From the NCBI RefSeq assembly GCF_005405925.1, contig NZ_BJHV01000001.1, positions 6,076,001 to 6,140,000 of the forward strand: 64,000 nucleotides of DNA, written 5' to 3'. Shown here in pieces: positions 34,549 to 44,967 of this stretch. The notes beneath the pieces were generated by a model. That model saw nothing but the letters and a program-made list of their open reading frames with translations, had not been told where the DNA came from and ran no database searches. Each line of letters starts with the position of its first letter. The first letter of the stretch is position 1. The position numbers and the translations under genes were made by a program. The DNA is from Streptomyces antimycoticus (GTDB lineage Bacteria > Actinomycetota > Actinomycetes > Streptomycetales > Streptomycetaceae).

Positions 34549-34574
34549 CCCCGCCCGCCGGGTGGCGGGCGGGG
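34549..34574 (+). terminator. Terminator after bldM
   Basis: A perfect 11-bp GC stem (34549-34559 with 34564-34574) and 4-bp loop, 47 bp after the bldM stop and before the sigma-factor gene. Confidence 0.75.
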
Positions 34575-34791
34575 CGAGAGCGTGCGCGGCGGGCCCTGTC
34601 GCGGTGGCCTGTGTCAGTTCCCCGCGCTATGCCGCATCCTTGAAGGTGTGGAGTTCCTCGGGGACGAGTCGGTCGGGCGTGAGGGGAGAGCGCAGGACGT
34701 GACGACAGCCGGCGCACCTGCTCATAACGCTTCAGCGCACAACTACGGACGCGGTGCCACGGAGCCACCGGGCCCGAGGCACCATGGATGG

Positions 34792-35403
34792 ATGCCGCGC
34801 GACGACGAGAACCCAGGAGCCGCCAAGGGCGCTCCCGGGGGCACGGGGCCCATCGGCTCCCTCGTCGGGCGCGCCGCCGAAGGGGACGAGCGGGCCACGC
34901 ATGACCTGCTGGCCCTGGTCCATCCGCTGGCCCTGCGGTACTGCCGCACGAGGCTGTCCCGACTTCCGGGTGATGCCCGCCACTTCGTGGACGACCTGGC
35001 ACAGGAGGTCTGTCTCGCGGTGCTGTGCGCGCTGCCGCGCTACCGCGACACCGGAAAGCCCTTCGAGGCGTTCGTCGTGGCCATCGCCTCCCACAAGGTC
35101 GCCGATCTGCAGCGGGCCGCCATGCGCCACCCGGGCTCCACGGCCGTCCCCTCGGACGAGATGCCGGAGCAGCCGGACGATTCGCTGGGGCCCGAGGAGC
35201 GGGCGCTGCTCAGCAGCGATGCGGAATGGGCCAAGAAGCTCCTGGCCAACCTTCCGGAGAACCAGCGCGAGCTGGTCCTGCTGAGGGTCGCGGTCGGGCT
35301 GACGGCGGAGGAGACCGGGCAGATGCTCGGCATGTCCCCCGGAGCGGTGCGGGTCGCCCAGCACCGGGCCCTGAGCAGGCTGCGCGCGCTCGCCGAGCAG
35401 TGA
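34792..35403 (+). CDS. shbA: ECF RNA polymerase sigma factor, ShbA-like
   Basis: A sigma-70-family protein of 203 residues from ATG 34792. Region 2 is [19 protein letters not shown] then [19 protein letters not shown], and region 4 is [23 protein letters not shown] then [15 protein letters not shown]. Position between bldM and guaB matches ShbA, which drives transcription of the principal sigma factor gene hrdB in Streptomyces; the gene name rests mainly on synteny. A GTG at 34699, preceded by GGGGAGA, would add 31 residues and is a credible alternative start. Confidence 0.9.
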   Translation: MPRDDENPGAAKGAPGGTGPIGSLVGRAAEGDERATHDLLALVHPLALRYCRTRLSRLPGDARHFVDDLAQEVCLAVLCALPRYRDTGKPFEAFVVAIASHKVADLQRAAMRHPGSTAVPSDEMPEQPDDSLGPEERALLSSDAEWAKKLLANLPENQRELVLLRVAVGLTAEETGQMLGMSPGAVRVAQHRALSRLRALAEQ

Positions 35404-35477
35404 GCCGAGGGCCTGCCGGTCCCCGGTCCCGCTCGTTACCTCGTTGTGCCTTACGTATTCAGCAGCTCACTGAGAAG

Positions 35478-35486
35478 TTATCCACA
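35478..35486 (+). promoter_or_regulatory. DnaA-box-like 9-mer upstream of guaB
   Basis: TTATCCACA, the classical DnaA box, lies 75 bp upstream of the guaB ATG. In such GC-rich DNA a chance match is uncommon, and placement in a promoter region suggests DnaA could influence guaB. No cluster of boxes is present, so this is not an origin. Confidence 0.4.
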
Positions 35487-35518
35487 GGGCGGAATGAGGC
35501 ACTCGGGGAGCCCGTTAG

Positions 35519-37063
<1,545 letters not shown>

Positions 37064-37147
37064 CCCGCGCCGTTCACCCGGGCGACCCTGCGCAGGTCCG
37101 GGCAGGGATACTGGGACGGCTGTTCGTGAACAGGGAAAGGCACCCAC

Positions 37148-38275
37148 GTGACTGAGATCGAGATCGGGCGCGGCAAGCGCGGCCGCAGGGCGTACGCGTT
37201 CGACGACATCGCCGTTGTGCCGAGTCGTCGCACCCGGGACCCCAAGGAGGTCTCGATCGCCTGGCAGATCGATGCCTACCGCTTCGAGCTGCCGTTCCTG
37301 GCCGCGCCGATGGACTCGGTGGTCTCGCCCCGCACCGCGATCCGCATCGGTGAGCTCGGCGGCCTCGGGGTGCTGAACCTGGAAGGTCTCTGGACCCGTT
37401 ACGAGGACCCGGAGCCGCTGCTCGCGGAGATCGCCGAGCTGGACGAGGGCACCGCGACCACCCGGATGCAGGAGATCTACGCCGAGCCGATCAAGGAGGA
37501 GCTGATCGGCCAGCGCCTGAAGGAGGTGCGGGACGCGGGCGTGGTGACCGCCGCCGCCCTGTCCCCGCAGCGCACGGCGCAGTTCTCCAAGGCCGTGGTG
37601 GACGCGGGCGTCGACATCTTCGTGATCCGCGGGACCACGGTCTCCGCCGAGCATGTCTCCGGCGCCGCCGAGCCGCTCAACCTCAAGCAGTTCATCTATG
37701 AGCTGGACGTCCCGGTGATCGTGGGCGGCTGCGCCACCTACACGGCCGCGCTGCATCTGATGCGCACCGGCGCCGCCGGTGTGCTGGTGGGCTTCGGCGG
37801 CGGTGCCGCGCACACCACCCGCAATGTGCTGGGCATCCAGGTGCCGATGGCGACGGCGGTCGCCGATGTCGCCGCCGCCCGCCGGGACTACATGGACGAG
37901 TCCGGTGGCCGCTATGTGCATGTGATCGCCGATGGCGGCGTCGGCTGGAGCGGCGACCTGCCCAAGGCCGTCGCCTGCGGCGCGGACGCGGTGATGATGG
38001 GCTCCCCGCTGGCACGGGCCACGGACGCACCGGGCCGCGGTCACCACTGGGGCATGGAGGCCGTGCACGACGAGGTGCCGCGCGGCAAGCGGATGAACCT
38101 GGGCACGGTGGGCTCCACCGAGGAGATCCTCCTCGGCCCCTCCTCCATCCCCGACGGTTCGATGAACTTCTTCGGTGCGCTGCGCCGGGCCATGGCCACG
38201 ACCGGCTACTCGGAGCTCAAGGAGTTCCAGCGGGTCGAGGTCACGGTCGCCCCGTCGGCCCGCGACAAGAGCTGA
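37148..38275 (+). CDS. guaB3: GuaB3-family IMP dehydrogenase
   Basis: A 375-residue IMPDH relative without CBS domains (TIGR01304-type). It opens with IGRGKRGRRAYAFDDIAVVPS, and the active-site region is VIVGGCATYTAALHLMRTG with GVLVGFGGGAAHTT. The family has been shown in some bacteria to have IMPDH activity, and it is usually kept together with guaB as here. GTG 37148 lies 85 bp after guaB, with no terminator between them, so co-transcription is likely. A strong terminator follows. Confidence 0.93.
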   Translation: MTEIEIGRGKRGRRAYAFDDIAVVPSRRTRDPKEVSIAWQIDAYRFELPFLAAPMDSVVSPRTAIRIGELGGLGVLNLEGLWTRYEDPEPLLAEIAELDEGTATTRMQEIYAEPIKEELIGQRLKEVRDAGVVTAAALSPQRTAQFSKAVVDAGVDIFVIRGTTVSAEHVSGAAEPLNLKQFIYELDVPVIVGGCATYTAALHLMRTGAAGVLVGFGGGAAHTTRNVLGIQVPMATAVADVAAARRDYMDESGGRYVHVIADGGVGWSGDLPKAVACGADAVMMGSPLARATDAPGRGHHWGMEAVHDEVPRGKRMNLGTVGSTEEILLGPSSIPDGSMNFFGALRRAMATTGYSELKEFQRVEVTVAPSARDKS

Positions 38276-38295
38276 GTCCGCTGCTGAACGTTCCG

Positions 38296-38338
38296 CGAGG
38301 GAAGGCCCCGACCGCAGCGCGGTCGGGGCCTTCCCTCG
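38296..38338 (+). terminator. Strong terminator after guaB3
   Basis: A perfect 18-bp stem (38296-38313 with 38321-38338) and 7-bp loop, immediately after guaB3. It may also serve the convergent membrane-protein gene at 38376, since the stem is symmetrical. Confidence 0.9.
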
Positions 38339-38375
38339 TCTTGCCTGTATCGCTGTGTGCGCGTCGCGCGTGGGG

Positions 38376-39059
38376 TCAGCGGTTGCTGATCCGGTACGCG
38401 GTGCTGACCGCGGCGACCGGCGCGAGCGCCATGAAGATGTAGGTCAGCGCGTCCGAGTCTTCCTTCCACGACTTCCACAGGTCGCTGAAGTGGTCGAAGA
38501 AGATCTCGTTCGAGGAGAGCACCTGGCTGCTGGCGCCGCCACCGATCTTGTCGGCGTAGTTGCTCATCACATCGTGCAGGATCATCGCGTAGCCGTAGAG
38601 CTCACCGAGGAACACCGCGGCCAGGGCCAGCACCGCGCCGACCACCCACAGCCCCGTGTTGCGGCCGCCCAGCTTGGCGACCGCCAGACCGATGAGCGCA
38701 CCGACGACCACACCGGCGTAGGCGAACTGCGTGACCTCCGGCGGGGTCTTGTCCGTGTCCGCCATCGCGCTCAGCAGGAACGCGTAGAGGAACGCGCCGA
38801 CGAGAGTGGCCACGATGGCGGCACCCACCGCCAGCAGCGGGTTGCCCGGGCGGCCGACCGGCGGCGCGGGCGGCGGGAAACCGCCGCCGTACTGCGGCTG
38901 GGGCTGCTGCGGCTGCTGGGGCGCCTGCGGGTAGCCGTAGCCCGGCTGCGGCGTGCCGTAGCCACCGGCCTGCTGGGGCGGGGCGGGCTGCTGCGGGTAA
39001 CCGCCGGGCTGCTGTGGGTAGCCACCCGGCTGCTGTGGCTGCTGCCAGTTCTGGCTCAT
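38376..39059 (-). CDS. Membrane protein with Pro/Gln/Gly-rich N-terminus
   Basis: A 227-residue protein. ATG 39059 has GGGGGA upstream. Residues 1-75 are a disordered tail of QQPGGYPQQPGG-type repeats, common on actinobacterial membrane proteins. Helices follow: LLAVGAAIVATLVGAFLYAF, YAGVVVGALIGLAVAKLGG and LWVVGAVLALAAVFLGELYG, plus a last one near the C-terminus. Between the last two is an acidic/aromatic region, FFDHFSDLWKSWKED. It shares the GALIGLAVAKLGG-like core and the late HF...DxW segment with the next gene, so the two are probably paralogues. Function unknown. Confidence 0.8.
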   Translation of the reverse strand: MSQNWQQPQQPGGYPQQPGGYPQQPAPPQQAGGYGTPQPGYGYPQAPQQPQQPQPQYGGGFPPPAPPVGRPGNPLLAVGAAIVATLVGAFLYAFLLSAMADTDKTPPEVTQFAYAGVVVGALIGLAVAKLGGRNTGLWVVGAVLALAAVFLGELYGYAMILHDVMSNYADKIGGGASSQVLSSNEIFFDHFSDLWKSWKEDSDALTYIFMALAPVAAVSTAYRISNR

Positions 39060-39267
39060 GAAATTCCCCCGGGGATGAAGGTAGAGACCGCGTTCCGTGG
39101 ACAGCTGAGTTGATGAGCGGCTGCGGGCCGGGAACACGGATGGAAACTATCGAGCCATAAAAGTAACAGGCAGGCATGACAACCAGACAAGTCGTGTCTG
39201 GTGTCCGTGACATGGCTGGGACCGGACGGAGACACGCTGGCCCGGCATATGCGGATTTCGTCGGCCG

Positions 39268-39711
39268 CTACTCGGTGATCCGCTTCGCGACGAGGTAACT
39301 CTCGGCGCCGGCCACGGCGTAGAAGGTGATGTCGTTGCGCCCCAGGATGTCATCGCGCCAGTGGTCCATGACAAGGCCGAAGTGCGCGATCAGGGCGTCC
39401 GCGGTGGGCCAGGAGCTCTCGTCCCCCATCAGCACCGCGACGCCGAGCAGTTGCGCCAGCGAGACGCCGACCACCGTGAGCGGTATGCCGATGAGCGCCA
39501 GCAGCGGTGCGGGGCCGCCCAGCTTGCCCAGCGCGGCGCCGGTCAACAGCCCGATGCACAGCGCCCAGTAGCCGAGCTCCTGGCCGCGGTGGCCGATTTT
39601 CCCCTGGATGAAGCCGAAGACCAGTGCCCCGAGCAGCGCCGCCGCGATGCCCGCCGCGAGACCACGGGCCGGTCGTGGGGCCTGAGCTGCGGAGGGTCCG
39701 GACGCGATCAT
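39268..39711 (-). CDS. Small membrane protein, paralogue of the preceding gene
   Basis: A 147-residue protein with three or four hydrophobic segments (GLAAGIAAALLGALVFGFI, WALCIGLLTGAALGKLGG, LIGIPLTVVGVSLAQLLGVAV). It lacks the Pro/Gln-rich tail of its neighbour, but it shares the GxLxGxALGKLGG helix and a late ALIAHFGLVMDHWRDD segment that parallels FFDHFSDLWKSWKED. It is 208 bp upstream of its paralogue on the same strand and divergent from the actin-like gene. No function is known to me. Confidence 0.78.
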   Translation of the reverse strand: MIASGPSAAQAPRPARGLAAGIAAALLGALVFGFIQGKIGHRGQELGYWALCIGLLTGAALGKLGGPAPLLALIGIPLTVVGVSLAQLLGVAVLMGDESSWPTADALIAHFGLVMDHWRDDILGRNDITFYAVAGAESYLVAKRITE

Positions 39712-39800
39712 GACCGCAAGGTAGCAGTGGCATGGCCGTACGGTGGTGCGAATGACATCAGTGCCGGGACAGAATCCGGCATAAGCAATAATGTCAACTT

Positions 39801-40958
39801 ATGGCGCAGAACAAGTCGTTCAATGGGCGTGACATGGGTATCGACCTCGGCACCGCCAACACACTGGTGTACGTACGAGGCAGGGGCATCGTGCTCAATG
39901 AGCCGTCGGTTGTGGCAGTGAACACAGCCGACGGCAGTGTGCTGTCGGTGGGTTCGGCGGCCAAGGAGACCATGGGGCGCACGCCGACGAATATCGTCGC
40001 CGTGCGACCGCTGCGCGATGGCGTGATCGCCGATTTCGAGATCGCCGAGCGCATGCTGCGGTACTTCATCAAGAAGGTGATGGGCAGCCGCCGGCTCGCC
40101 CGTCCCCGGGTGGTCGTCTGCGTGCCCTCCGGGATCACGGGCGTTGAGCGGCGCGCGGTGATGGAGGCCGCGACCCAGGCCGGGGCGCGTCAGGTGCATC
40201 TGGTCGAGGAGCCCATCGCGGCGGCGATCGGGGCGGGGCTGCCGGTGAGCGAACCGACCGGCTGCATGGTCGTCGACATCGGCGGCGGTACGACGGAGGT
40301 CGCCGTGGTCTCGCTGGGCGGCATCGTCACCGCGCGGTCGGTGCGTACCGCGGGCGACTCCATGGACGTGGCGATCACCTCCTATGTGAAGAAGCAGTAC
40401 GCGCTGGCGATCGGTGAGCGGACCGCCGAGGAGATCAAGGTCTCCATCGGGTCCGCCTCGCCCGCCGGGTCGCTGTCCGTGCCCCGGGTGTCGGAGGCCG
40501 TCCGGCGGCCCGAGCGGAATGTCGAGGTGTTCATCCCGGGCCAGAGCGAGGACCCCGAGGACACCCAGGCGCTGCTGCCGCCGGACCGCTGCACCATCCG
40601 CGGCCGCGACCAGGCGACCGGGCTGCCCAAGGTGCTCGAACTGACCGCGGACGAGGTGCGGCACGCCCTCTCCGAGCCGGTGGACAGCATCGTCGCGGCG
40701 GTGCGGTCCACGCTCGACGAGACCCCGCCCGAGCTGGCGGGCGACATCATGGACCGCGGCATCGTGCTGACCGGCGGCGGGGCCCTGCTGCGCGGTCTGG
40801 ACGTACGACTGGGGCGCGAGCTGAACATCCCGGTGCTGGTGGCCGACGACCCGCTGGACTGTGTCGCCATCGGCACCGGCCGCTGTGTGGAGGACTTCGC
40901 CTCACTGCGCACCGCGATGGACGCACGCCCTCGCCGGCCGGACACGGTGCGGGTGTGA
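39801..40958 (+). CDS. MreB/Mbl-like actin homologue with an insertion
   Basis: A 385-residue bacterial actin. Phosphate 1 is [20 protein letters not shown], phosphate 2 is [18 protein letters not shown] and the adenosine motif is [15 protein letters not shown]. MreB is usually about 340 residues. The extra length is mainly an insertion at about 215-285 containing [20 protein letters not shown], in subdomain II before the DEVRHAL segment. It is not next to mreC/mreD, so it is a secondary actin like Streptomyces Mbl or the third MreB-like protein, which act in spore-wall formation rather than growth. ATG 39801 is clear. Confidence 0.9.
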   Translation: MAQNKSFNGRDMGIDLGTANTLVYVRGRGIVLNEPSVVAVNTADGSVLSVGSAAKETMGRTPTNIVAVRPLRDGVIADFEIAERMLRYFIKKVMGSRRLARPRVVVCVPSGITGVERRAVMEAATQAGARQVHLVEEPIAAAIGAGLPVSEPTGCMVVDIGGGTTEVAVVSLGGIVTARSVRTAGDSMDVAITSYVKKQYALAIGERTAEEIKVSIGSASPAGSLSVPRVSEAVRRPERNVEVFIPGQSEDPEDTQALLPPDRCTIRGRDQATGLPKVLELTADEVRHALSEPVDSIVAAVRSTLDETPPELAGDIMDRGIVLTGGGALLRGLDVRLGRELNIPVLVADDPLDCVAIGTGRCVEDFASLRTAMDARPRRPDTVRV

Positions 40959-41140
40959 CGCTTCGGGGGCGGGCCGGGTGAGAGCGATGCTTCCGGGCCA
41001 CCGCGTACCGATGTGACGCCCCGGGGCGGACCCCGCAGGGGTCCCCGGGGCCGGGGTCTCCCATGGCCCTCCCCGGGCGGGGGTCTTGCGGGTGCGGCAT
41101 CGTCCCCGGCGTGGTGGGCTGGTGACACCGCGTCGGTCCC

Positions 41141-43465
41141 GTGCGGCGCGGGCGGACGGCAGACGCGGGCGTCGAGGTGGTGGTCGTGGGGAGCGGCGGG
41201 ACGTACGGGCGGGCGGTCGTCGCGGCCGTCACCACGATCCTGGTCGCGATCACTTCCGTACCGGCGACGCCCACCGGGCCCGCCGAGGCCGTGGGCCCGG
41301 CGCCCGGCCGCGGGACGTACGACGTCACCACGGCGCAGGGCCCGTCGCGTTCGTACAGCGTCAGCACAGCTCAGGGCCCGTCGCGTTCGTACGGCGCCAC
41401 CACGCCACAGAGCCCGTCGCGTTCGTACCCCGTGTCCGTCGAACTGGCCTCCCTGACCCCCGCGGTGATCCACCAGGGCGGTGAGCTGAGGATCAGCGGG
41501 CGGGTCACCAATACCTCCGGGCGGCGTCTCGGTCCCGCGCATATCGGGGTGCGGATCGGCGCGTCCGGCGCGATCGACACCCGCGGCGGGCTCTCCACCG
41601 TGGCCCGCCGCACGCCCCTGACCCGGGCCGACGGCCCCGAGGTGGCCGGTCGCACGGCCCGTCTCGCCGCGCTGCCGACCGGCGCCGAGCGCGGCTTCCG
41701 GCTCACCGTGCCCGTCCCCGATCTGGAGCTGGACGACGCCGGGGCGTACGCGCTCACCGTGAACGTCGTCCGCGAGGGCGGCGTCGACGCCGGGACCGTG
41801 CTCGGGCTGACCCGCACCCATCTGTCCGCGTACCCCGACGCCACGCGGCTGGAGCCGCTGCGCACCACCGTGCTGTGGCCGGTCCTGGACGCCCCGCGGA
41901 TGGAGGCGCTGACCCTGCGCACCCAGGACAGCGTGCTGCCGGTCTTCCGCGACGACGAGCTGACCGCCGCCTTCGGGCCGGGCGGGCGGCTGCGGCGGCT
42001 GGTCGAGATGGGCAAGGGGCAGCCGGTCACCTGGGTCCTCGATCCGGATCTGATCGTCCAGGCGCGGGCCATGGCGGCCGGGTACCGGGTGGCCCGTACG
42101 CCCGGCGACAGCGATCCGCAGGAGGCCACCGAGGGGGAGGGCGGCGAGGCGGCGGCGGACTGGCTGGCCGCGCTCCGTGCGGCGGTGCGGGGCCGGGAGG
42201 TGATCGCGCTGCCGTACGCGGACCCGGATCTGGCCTCGCTCGCCCGCGGCGGCGGTGCCCCGCTCGCCGGGCTGCTGCGCCGGGCCTCCCGGACCGGCCG
42301 GAGCGTGGTGGACCGGGCGCTGGGCGTCCACGCGCGCACCGGGGTCGGCTGGCCCGCGGGCGGTGAGCTGGACGACGGGATCGCCCGGTACGCCAAGGAG
42401 CTCGGCCTGGACATGGTGCTCGCCTCCGGCGCCGGGGTGGCCTCCGAGGGCGAGCTGGTCTCCGAAGGGGCCACCGACGACGGCGCCGTCTCGCTCGAGG
42501 GCGGGACGACCGCGCTGCGTTACGACGCGGCGATCGCCGCCCAGCTCTTCGCCAGCCACCCGGCCGCGGGTGCCGCCGGTGAGCCCGCCCGGCTGGTGCT
42601 GCGGCAGCGGCTGCTGGCCGAGACGCTGACGGCCGCACGGGAGCTGCCGTACGCCCGGCGCGAGCTGGTGATGGTGCCCCCGCGCCGGATGCCGCTCGCG
42701 GTCGCCCGGGTGCTGCTCACGGTGGTGGCCGAGGGCCGGAAGGCGGGGTGGCTGGAGCCGGCCGGGTTCGCGGCCGCGCTGCGCAAGCCCACGGCGGGGC
42801 GGCTGCGGGGCTTCGACGGCTATCCGCTGGCCCGGCACGCCTCCGAGCTGCCGCCCGCCCGGCTCGCGGCGGTGGTCCGGGACCGGCGGCGGATGCGCGC
42901 CCTGGCCAAGGTGCTGTCGGACGCGCGGGCCACCGCCGCGTCCGTCCGGGCCGCGCTGGCCCGCTCCGTCGCGACCGCCTGGCGCGCCGACCCGTCGGGC
43001 GCCGCCTCGTACCAGCAAGGGGTGTCCCGCTATCTGACCGCATCGATCGCGTCGGTGCGGCTGGTGCCGAAGTCCATGGTGGTGGTGGCCGGGGGCTCGG
43101 CGACCATCCCGGTCACCGTCGACAACGGGCTGCAGCAGGACCTCACCGGGGTGGAGCTGCGGGTCCTCTCCAGCCGCCCCGAGCGGCTGAACGCCCGGGA
43201 CCGCGCGATGCCGGTCCGGGCGTCACGGGCGGTGAGCCGGACGGTGCGGATCCGGGTGAAGGCGTACGCGAACGGCCCGGTGCGGCTGACCGCCCAGCTC
43301 TACACCACGGCCGACGGACTGCCCTGGGGCGCGCCGATGACGTTCACGGCGGATGTGCGGTCGGTGCCGTCGGGCGCGGTGATCTTCGTGCTGGGCGGCA
43401 CGGCGCTGATCGTGCTGGCGGCCGCGTTCCGGCCGCGGCGTGCGCGGCATGCGCGGCGGCGTTGA
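41141..43465 (+). CDS. DUF6049-like exported protein
   Basis: A 774-residue protein with an N-terminal signal anchor (AVVAAVTTILVAITSV) and a single C-terminal helix (VIFVLGGTALIVLAAAFRP) followed by basic residues, so most of it is outside the cell. N-terminal Ig-like beta regions (ISGRVTNTSGRRLGPAHIGV) and a central alpha/beta region (LEPLRTTVLWPVLDAPRMEA, VTWVLDPDL) resemble DUF6049 proteins, which are usually encoded beside the lipid II flippase gene. It starts with three 12-residue repeats (QGPSRSY core). The GTG at 41141 is uncertain. It follows the actin gene in the same direction. Confidence 0.78.
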   Translation: MRRGRTADAGVEVVVVGSGGTYGRAVVAAVTTILVAITSVPATPTGPAEAVGPAPGRGTYDVTTAQGPSRSYSVSTAQGPSRSYGATTPQSPSRSYPVSVELASLTPAVIHQGGELRISGRVTNTSGRRLGPAHIGVRIGASGAIDTRGGLSTVARRTPLTRADGPEVAGRTARLAALPTGAERGFRLTVPVPDLELDDAGAYALTVNVVREGGVDAGTVLGLTRTHLSAYPDATRLEPLRTTVLWPVLDAPRMEALTLRTQDSVLPVFRDDELTAAFGPGGRLRRLVEMGKGQPVTWVLDPDLIVQARAMAAGYRVARTPGDSDPQEATEGEGGEAAADWLAALRAAVRGREVIALPYADPDLASLARGGGAPLAGLLRRASRTGRSVVDRALGVHARTGVGWPAGGELDDGIARYAKELGLDMVLASGAGVASEGELVSEGATDDGAVSLEGGTTALRYDAAIAAQLFASHPAAGAAGEPARLVLRQRLLAETLTAARELPYARRELVMVPPRRMPLAVARVLLTVVAEGRKAGWLEPAGFAAALRKPTAGRLRGFDGYPLARHASELPPARLAAVVRDRRRMRALAKVLSDARATAASVRAALARSVATAWRADPSGAASYQQGVSRYLTASIASVRLVPKSMVVVAGGSATIPVTVDNGLQQDLTGVELRVLSSRPERLNARDRAMPVRASRAVSRTVRIRVKAYANGPVRLTAQLYTTADGLPWGAPMTFTADVRSVPSGAVIFVLGGTALIVLAAAFRPRRARHARRR
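41341..41428 (+). repeat. 36-bp tandem repeats in the DUF6049-like gene
   Basis: CCCGTCGCGTTCGTAC recurs at 41341, 41377 and 41413, exactly 36 bp apart. The unit encodes 12 residues (P-S-R-S-Y plus linker) just after the signal anchor, so frame is preserved. Confidence 0.85.
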
Positions 43466-43486
43466 CGAAGCGAGGGTCGGGGCTGG

Positions 43487-44761
43487 TCAGAGCCGGTGCG
43501 CCGTCCCCGCAGGACCCGCGCCCCGGGTGTCCAGCAGCAGCTGGGCCTTCACCGCGAGTCCTTGCAGGTCGTAGGTGCGGTGGGGCTGCAGCAGGACGGT
43601 CAGGTCGGCGTCGGCCGCCGCCTCGTACACCGAGTCGGCGCGCTCCACCTGGCGCCCCAGCACCCGCCACCGCGCCACGTACGGGTCGTGGTAGCTGAGC
43701 CGGGCGCCCAGCTCGATCAGCCGGGAGGCGATCTCCCGGGCGGGCGAGCCCTCCGCGTCGGCGACGTCGGCCTTGTAGCCGACACCCAGCAGCAGGACGT
43801 GCGCGCCGCGCGCCGACTTCCCGTACTCGTTGAGCAGGGCCGTGCAGCGGCGGGTCACATAGCCCGGCATCCGCCCGTTGACCTGCTGCGCGAGCTCCAC
43901 CATGCGCAGCGGGAGGCCGAGGCCGCGCTGCTGGTCGGCCATATGGCCGTGGTCGACCGGCACGCCATGGCCGCCGACGCCGGGGCCCGGGCGGAAGGAC
44001 TGGAAGCCGAACGGCTTGGTCTCGGCGCAGCGGACCACGTCCCACACATCGACGCCGAGGTCGTGGCAGTACACGGCCATCTCGTTGACCAGGGCGATGT
44101 TGACGTGCCGGTAATTGGTCTCCAGGACCTTGACGGTCTCGGCCTCGCGGGTGCCGCGGGCCCGGACGACCTTCTCGGTGAAGCGGCCGTAGAAGGCGGC
44201 GGCCGCCTCGGTGCAGGCGGGGGTGAGGCCGCCGATGACCTTGGGGGTGTTGGCGGGGCCGTGGGCGCGGTTGCCCGGGTCGTGGCGGCAGGGGGAGTAG
44301 GCGAGGTGGAAATCGCGCCCGGCCCGCAGCCCGGATCCCTCCTCGAGAAGCGGACGGAGGAATTCCTCGGTGGTGCCGGGGTACACGGTCGATTCCAGCA
44401 GAACGGTGGTGTGCGGACGCAGCCGCGCCGCGAGCGTGCGGGCCGCCTCGCCGACCGCCGACAGATCCAGTCTGCGGTCGTCCCCGAGCGGGGTCGGGGC
44501 GCAGATCACGGCGGTGCGGACGCGGCCGAGCTCGGCGGGGTCGGCGGTGATCCGGAAGCCCTGGGAGGCCATCCGGCGCAGCTCGGCGGCGGACAGCCGG
44601 CCCTCGCCGCCCGAGCCGGAGGGCAGCCGTCCGGACCGGAGGTCGGCGGCGGCGCGCGGATCGGGGTCGTAGCCGACGGTACGGACGCCGGCGGCGGTGG
44701 CGGCCTGGGCGAGAGGAATACCGAGATGACCGAGTCCGATGACGGCGAGATCTGCGGGCAT
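43487..44761 (-). CDS. UDP-sugar dehydrogenase family protein lacking the catalytic Cys
   Basis: A 424-residue protein of the UDP-glucose/GDP-mannose/WecC dehydrogenase family. The NAD site is LAVIGLGHLGIPLA, and the STVYPGTTEE, NTPKVIGG and NIALVNEMA segments are in family order. Two key positions differ: the WecC-type GGHCIPVD reads GGHGVPVD (catalytic Cys to Gly near residue 265), and SPER reads SPCR. Normal oxidation to the uronic acid is therefore not expected. The C-terminal domain (LLLGVGYKADVADAEGSP) is intact. ATG 44761 is used. Convergent with the DUF6049-like gene and divergent from glpD. It may be a pseudoenzyme. Confidence 0.86.
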   Translation of the reverse strand: MPADLAVIGLGHLGIPLAQAATAAGVRTVGYDPDPRAAADLRSGRLPSGSGGEGRLSAAELRRMASQGFRITADPAELGRVRTAVICAPTPLGDDRRLDLSAVGEAARTLAARLRPHTTVLLESTVYPGTTEEFLRPLLEEGSGLRAGRDFHLAYSPCRHDPGNRAHGPANTPKVIGGLTPACTEAAAAFYGRFTEKVVRARGTREAETVKVLETNYRHVNIALVNEMAVYCHDLGVDVWDVVRCAETKPFGFQSFRPGPGVGGHGVPVDHGHMADQQRGLGLPLRMVELAQQVNGRMPGYVTRRCTALLNEYGKSARGAHVLLLGVGYKADVADAEGSPAREIASRLIELGARLSYHDPYVARWRVLGRQVERADSVYEAAADADLTVLLQPHRTYDLQGLAVKAQLLLDTRGAGPAGTAHRL

Positions 44762-44967
44762 GACGTCGTGTCGTCCTTCCCGGGACGATGTCGGATGGCG
44801 CAAACCCCCCACAGGCAGACTAAGCGGAAATATGACTCGTATTCAGTATTGGTGGGAGGTGTTGGCGCGGTGTCGTGGCGGTGGGCGCGGCAGCGGCATG
44901 GCACGGAGGAGCGAAAGCCAGGAAAATCGGCAGGGCGGCGTGACGTCGATCGCAACGGGAGGCAGCG

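Noticed and set aside
38976..39059. Collagen- or silk-like repeat protein
   Set aside because: The QQPGGYP repeats are a short disordered tail on a membrane protein.
40382..43018. Open frame of about 880 codons antisense to the actin-like and DUF6049-like genes
   Set aside because: Third-position GC pattern follows the + strand genes.
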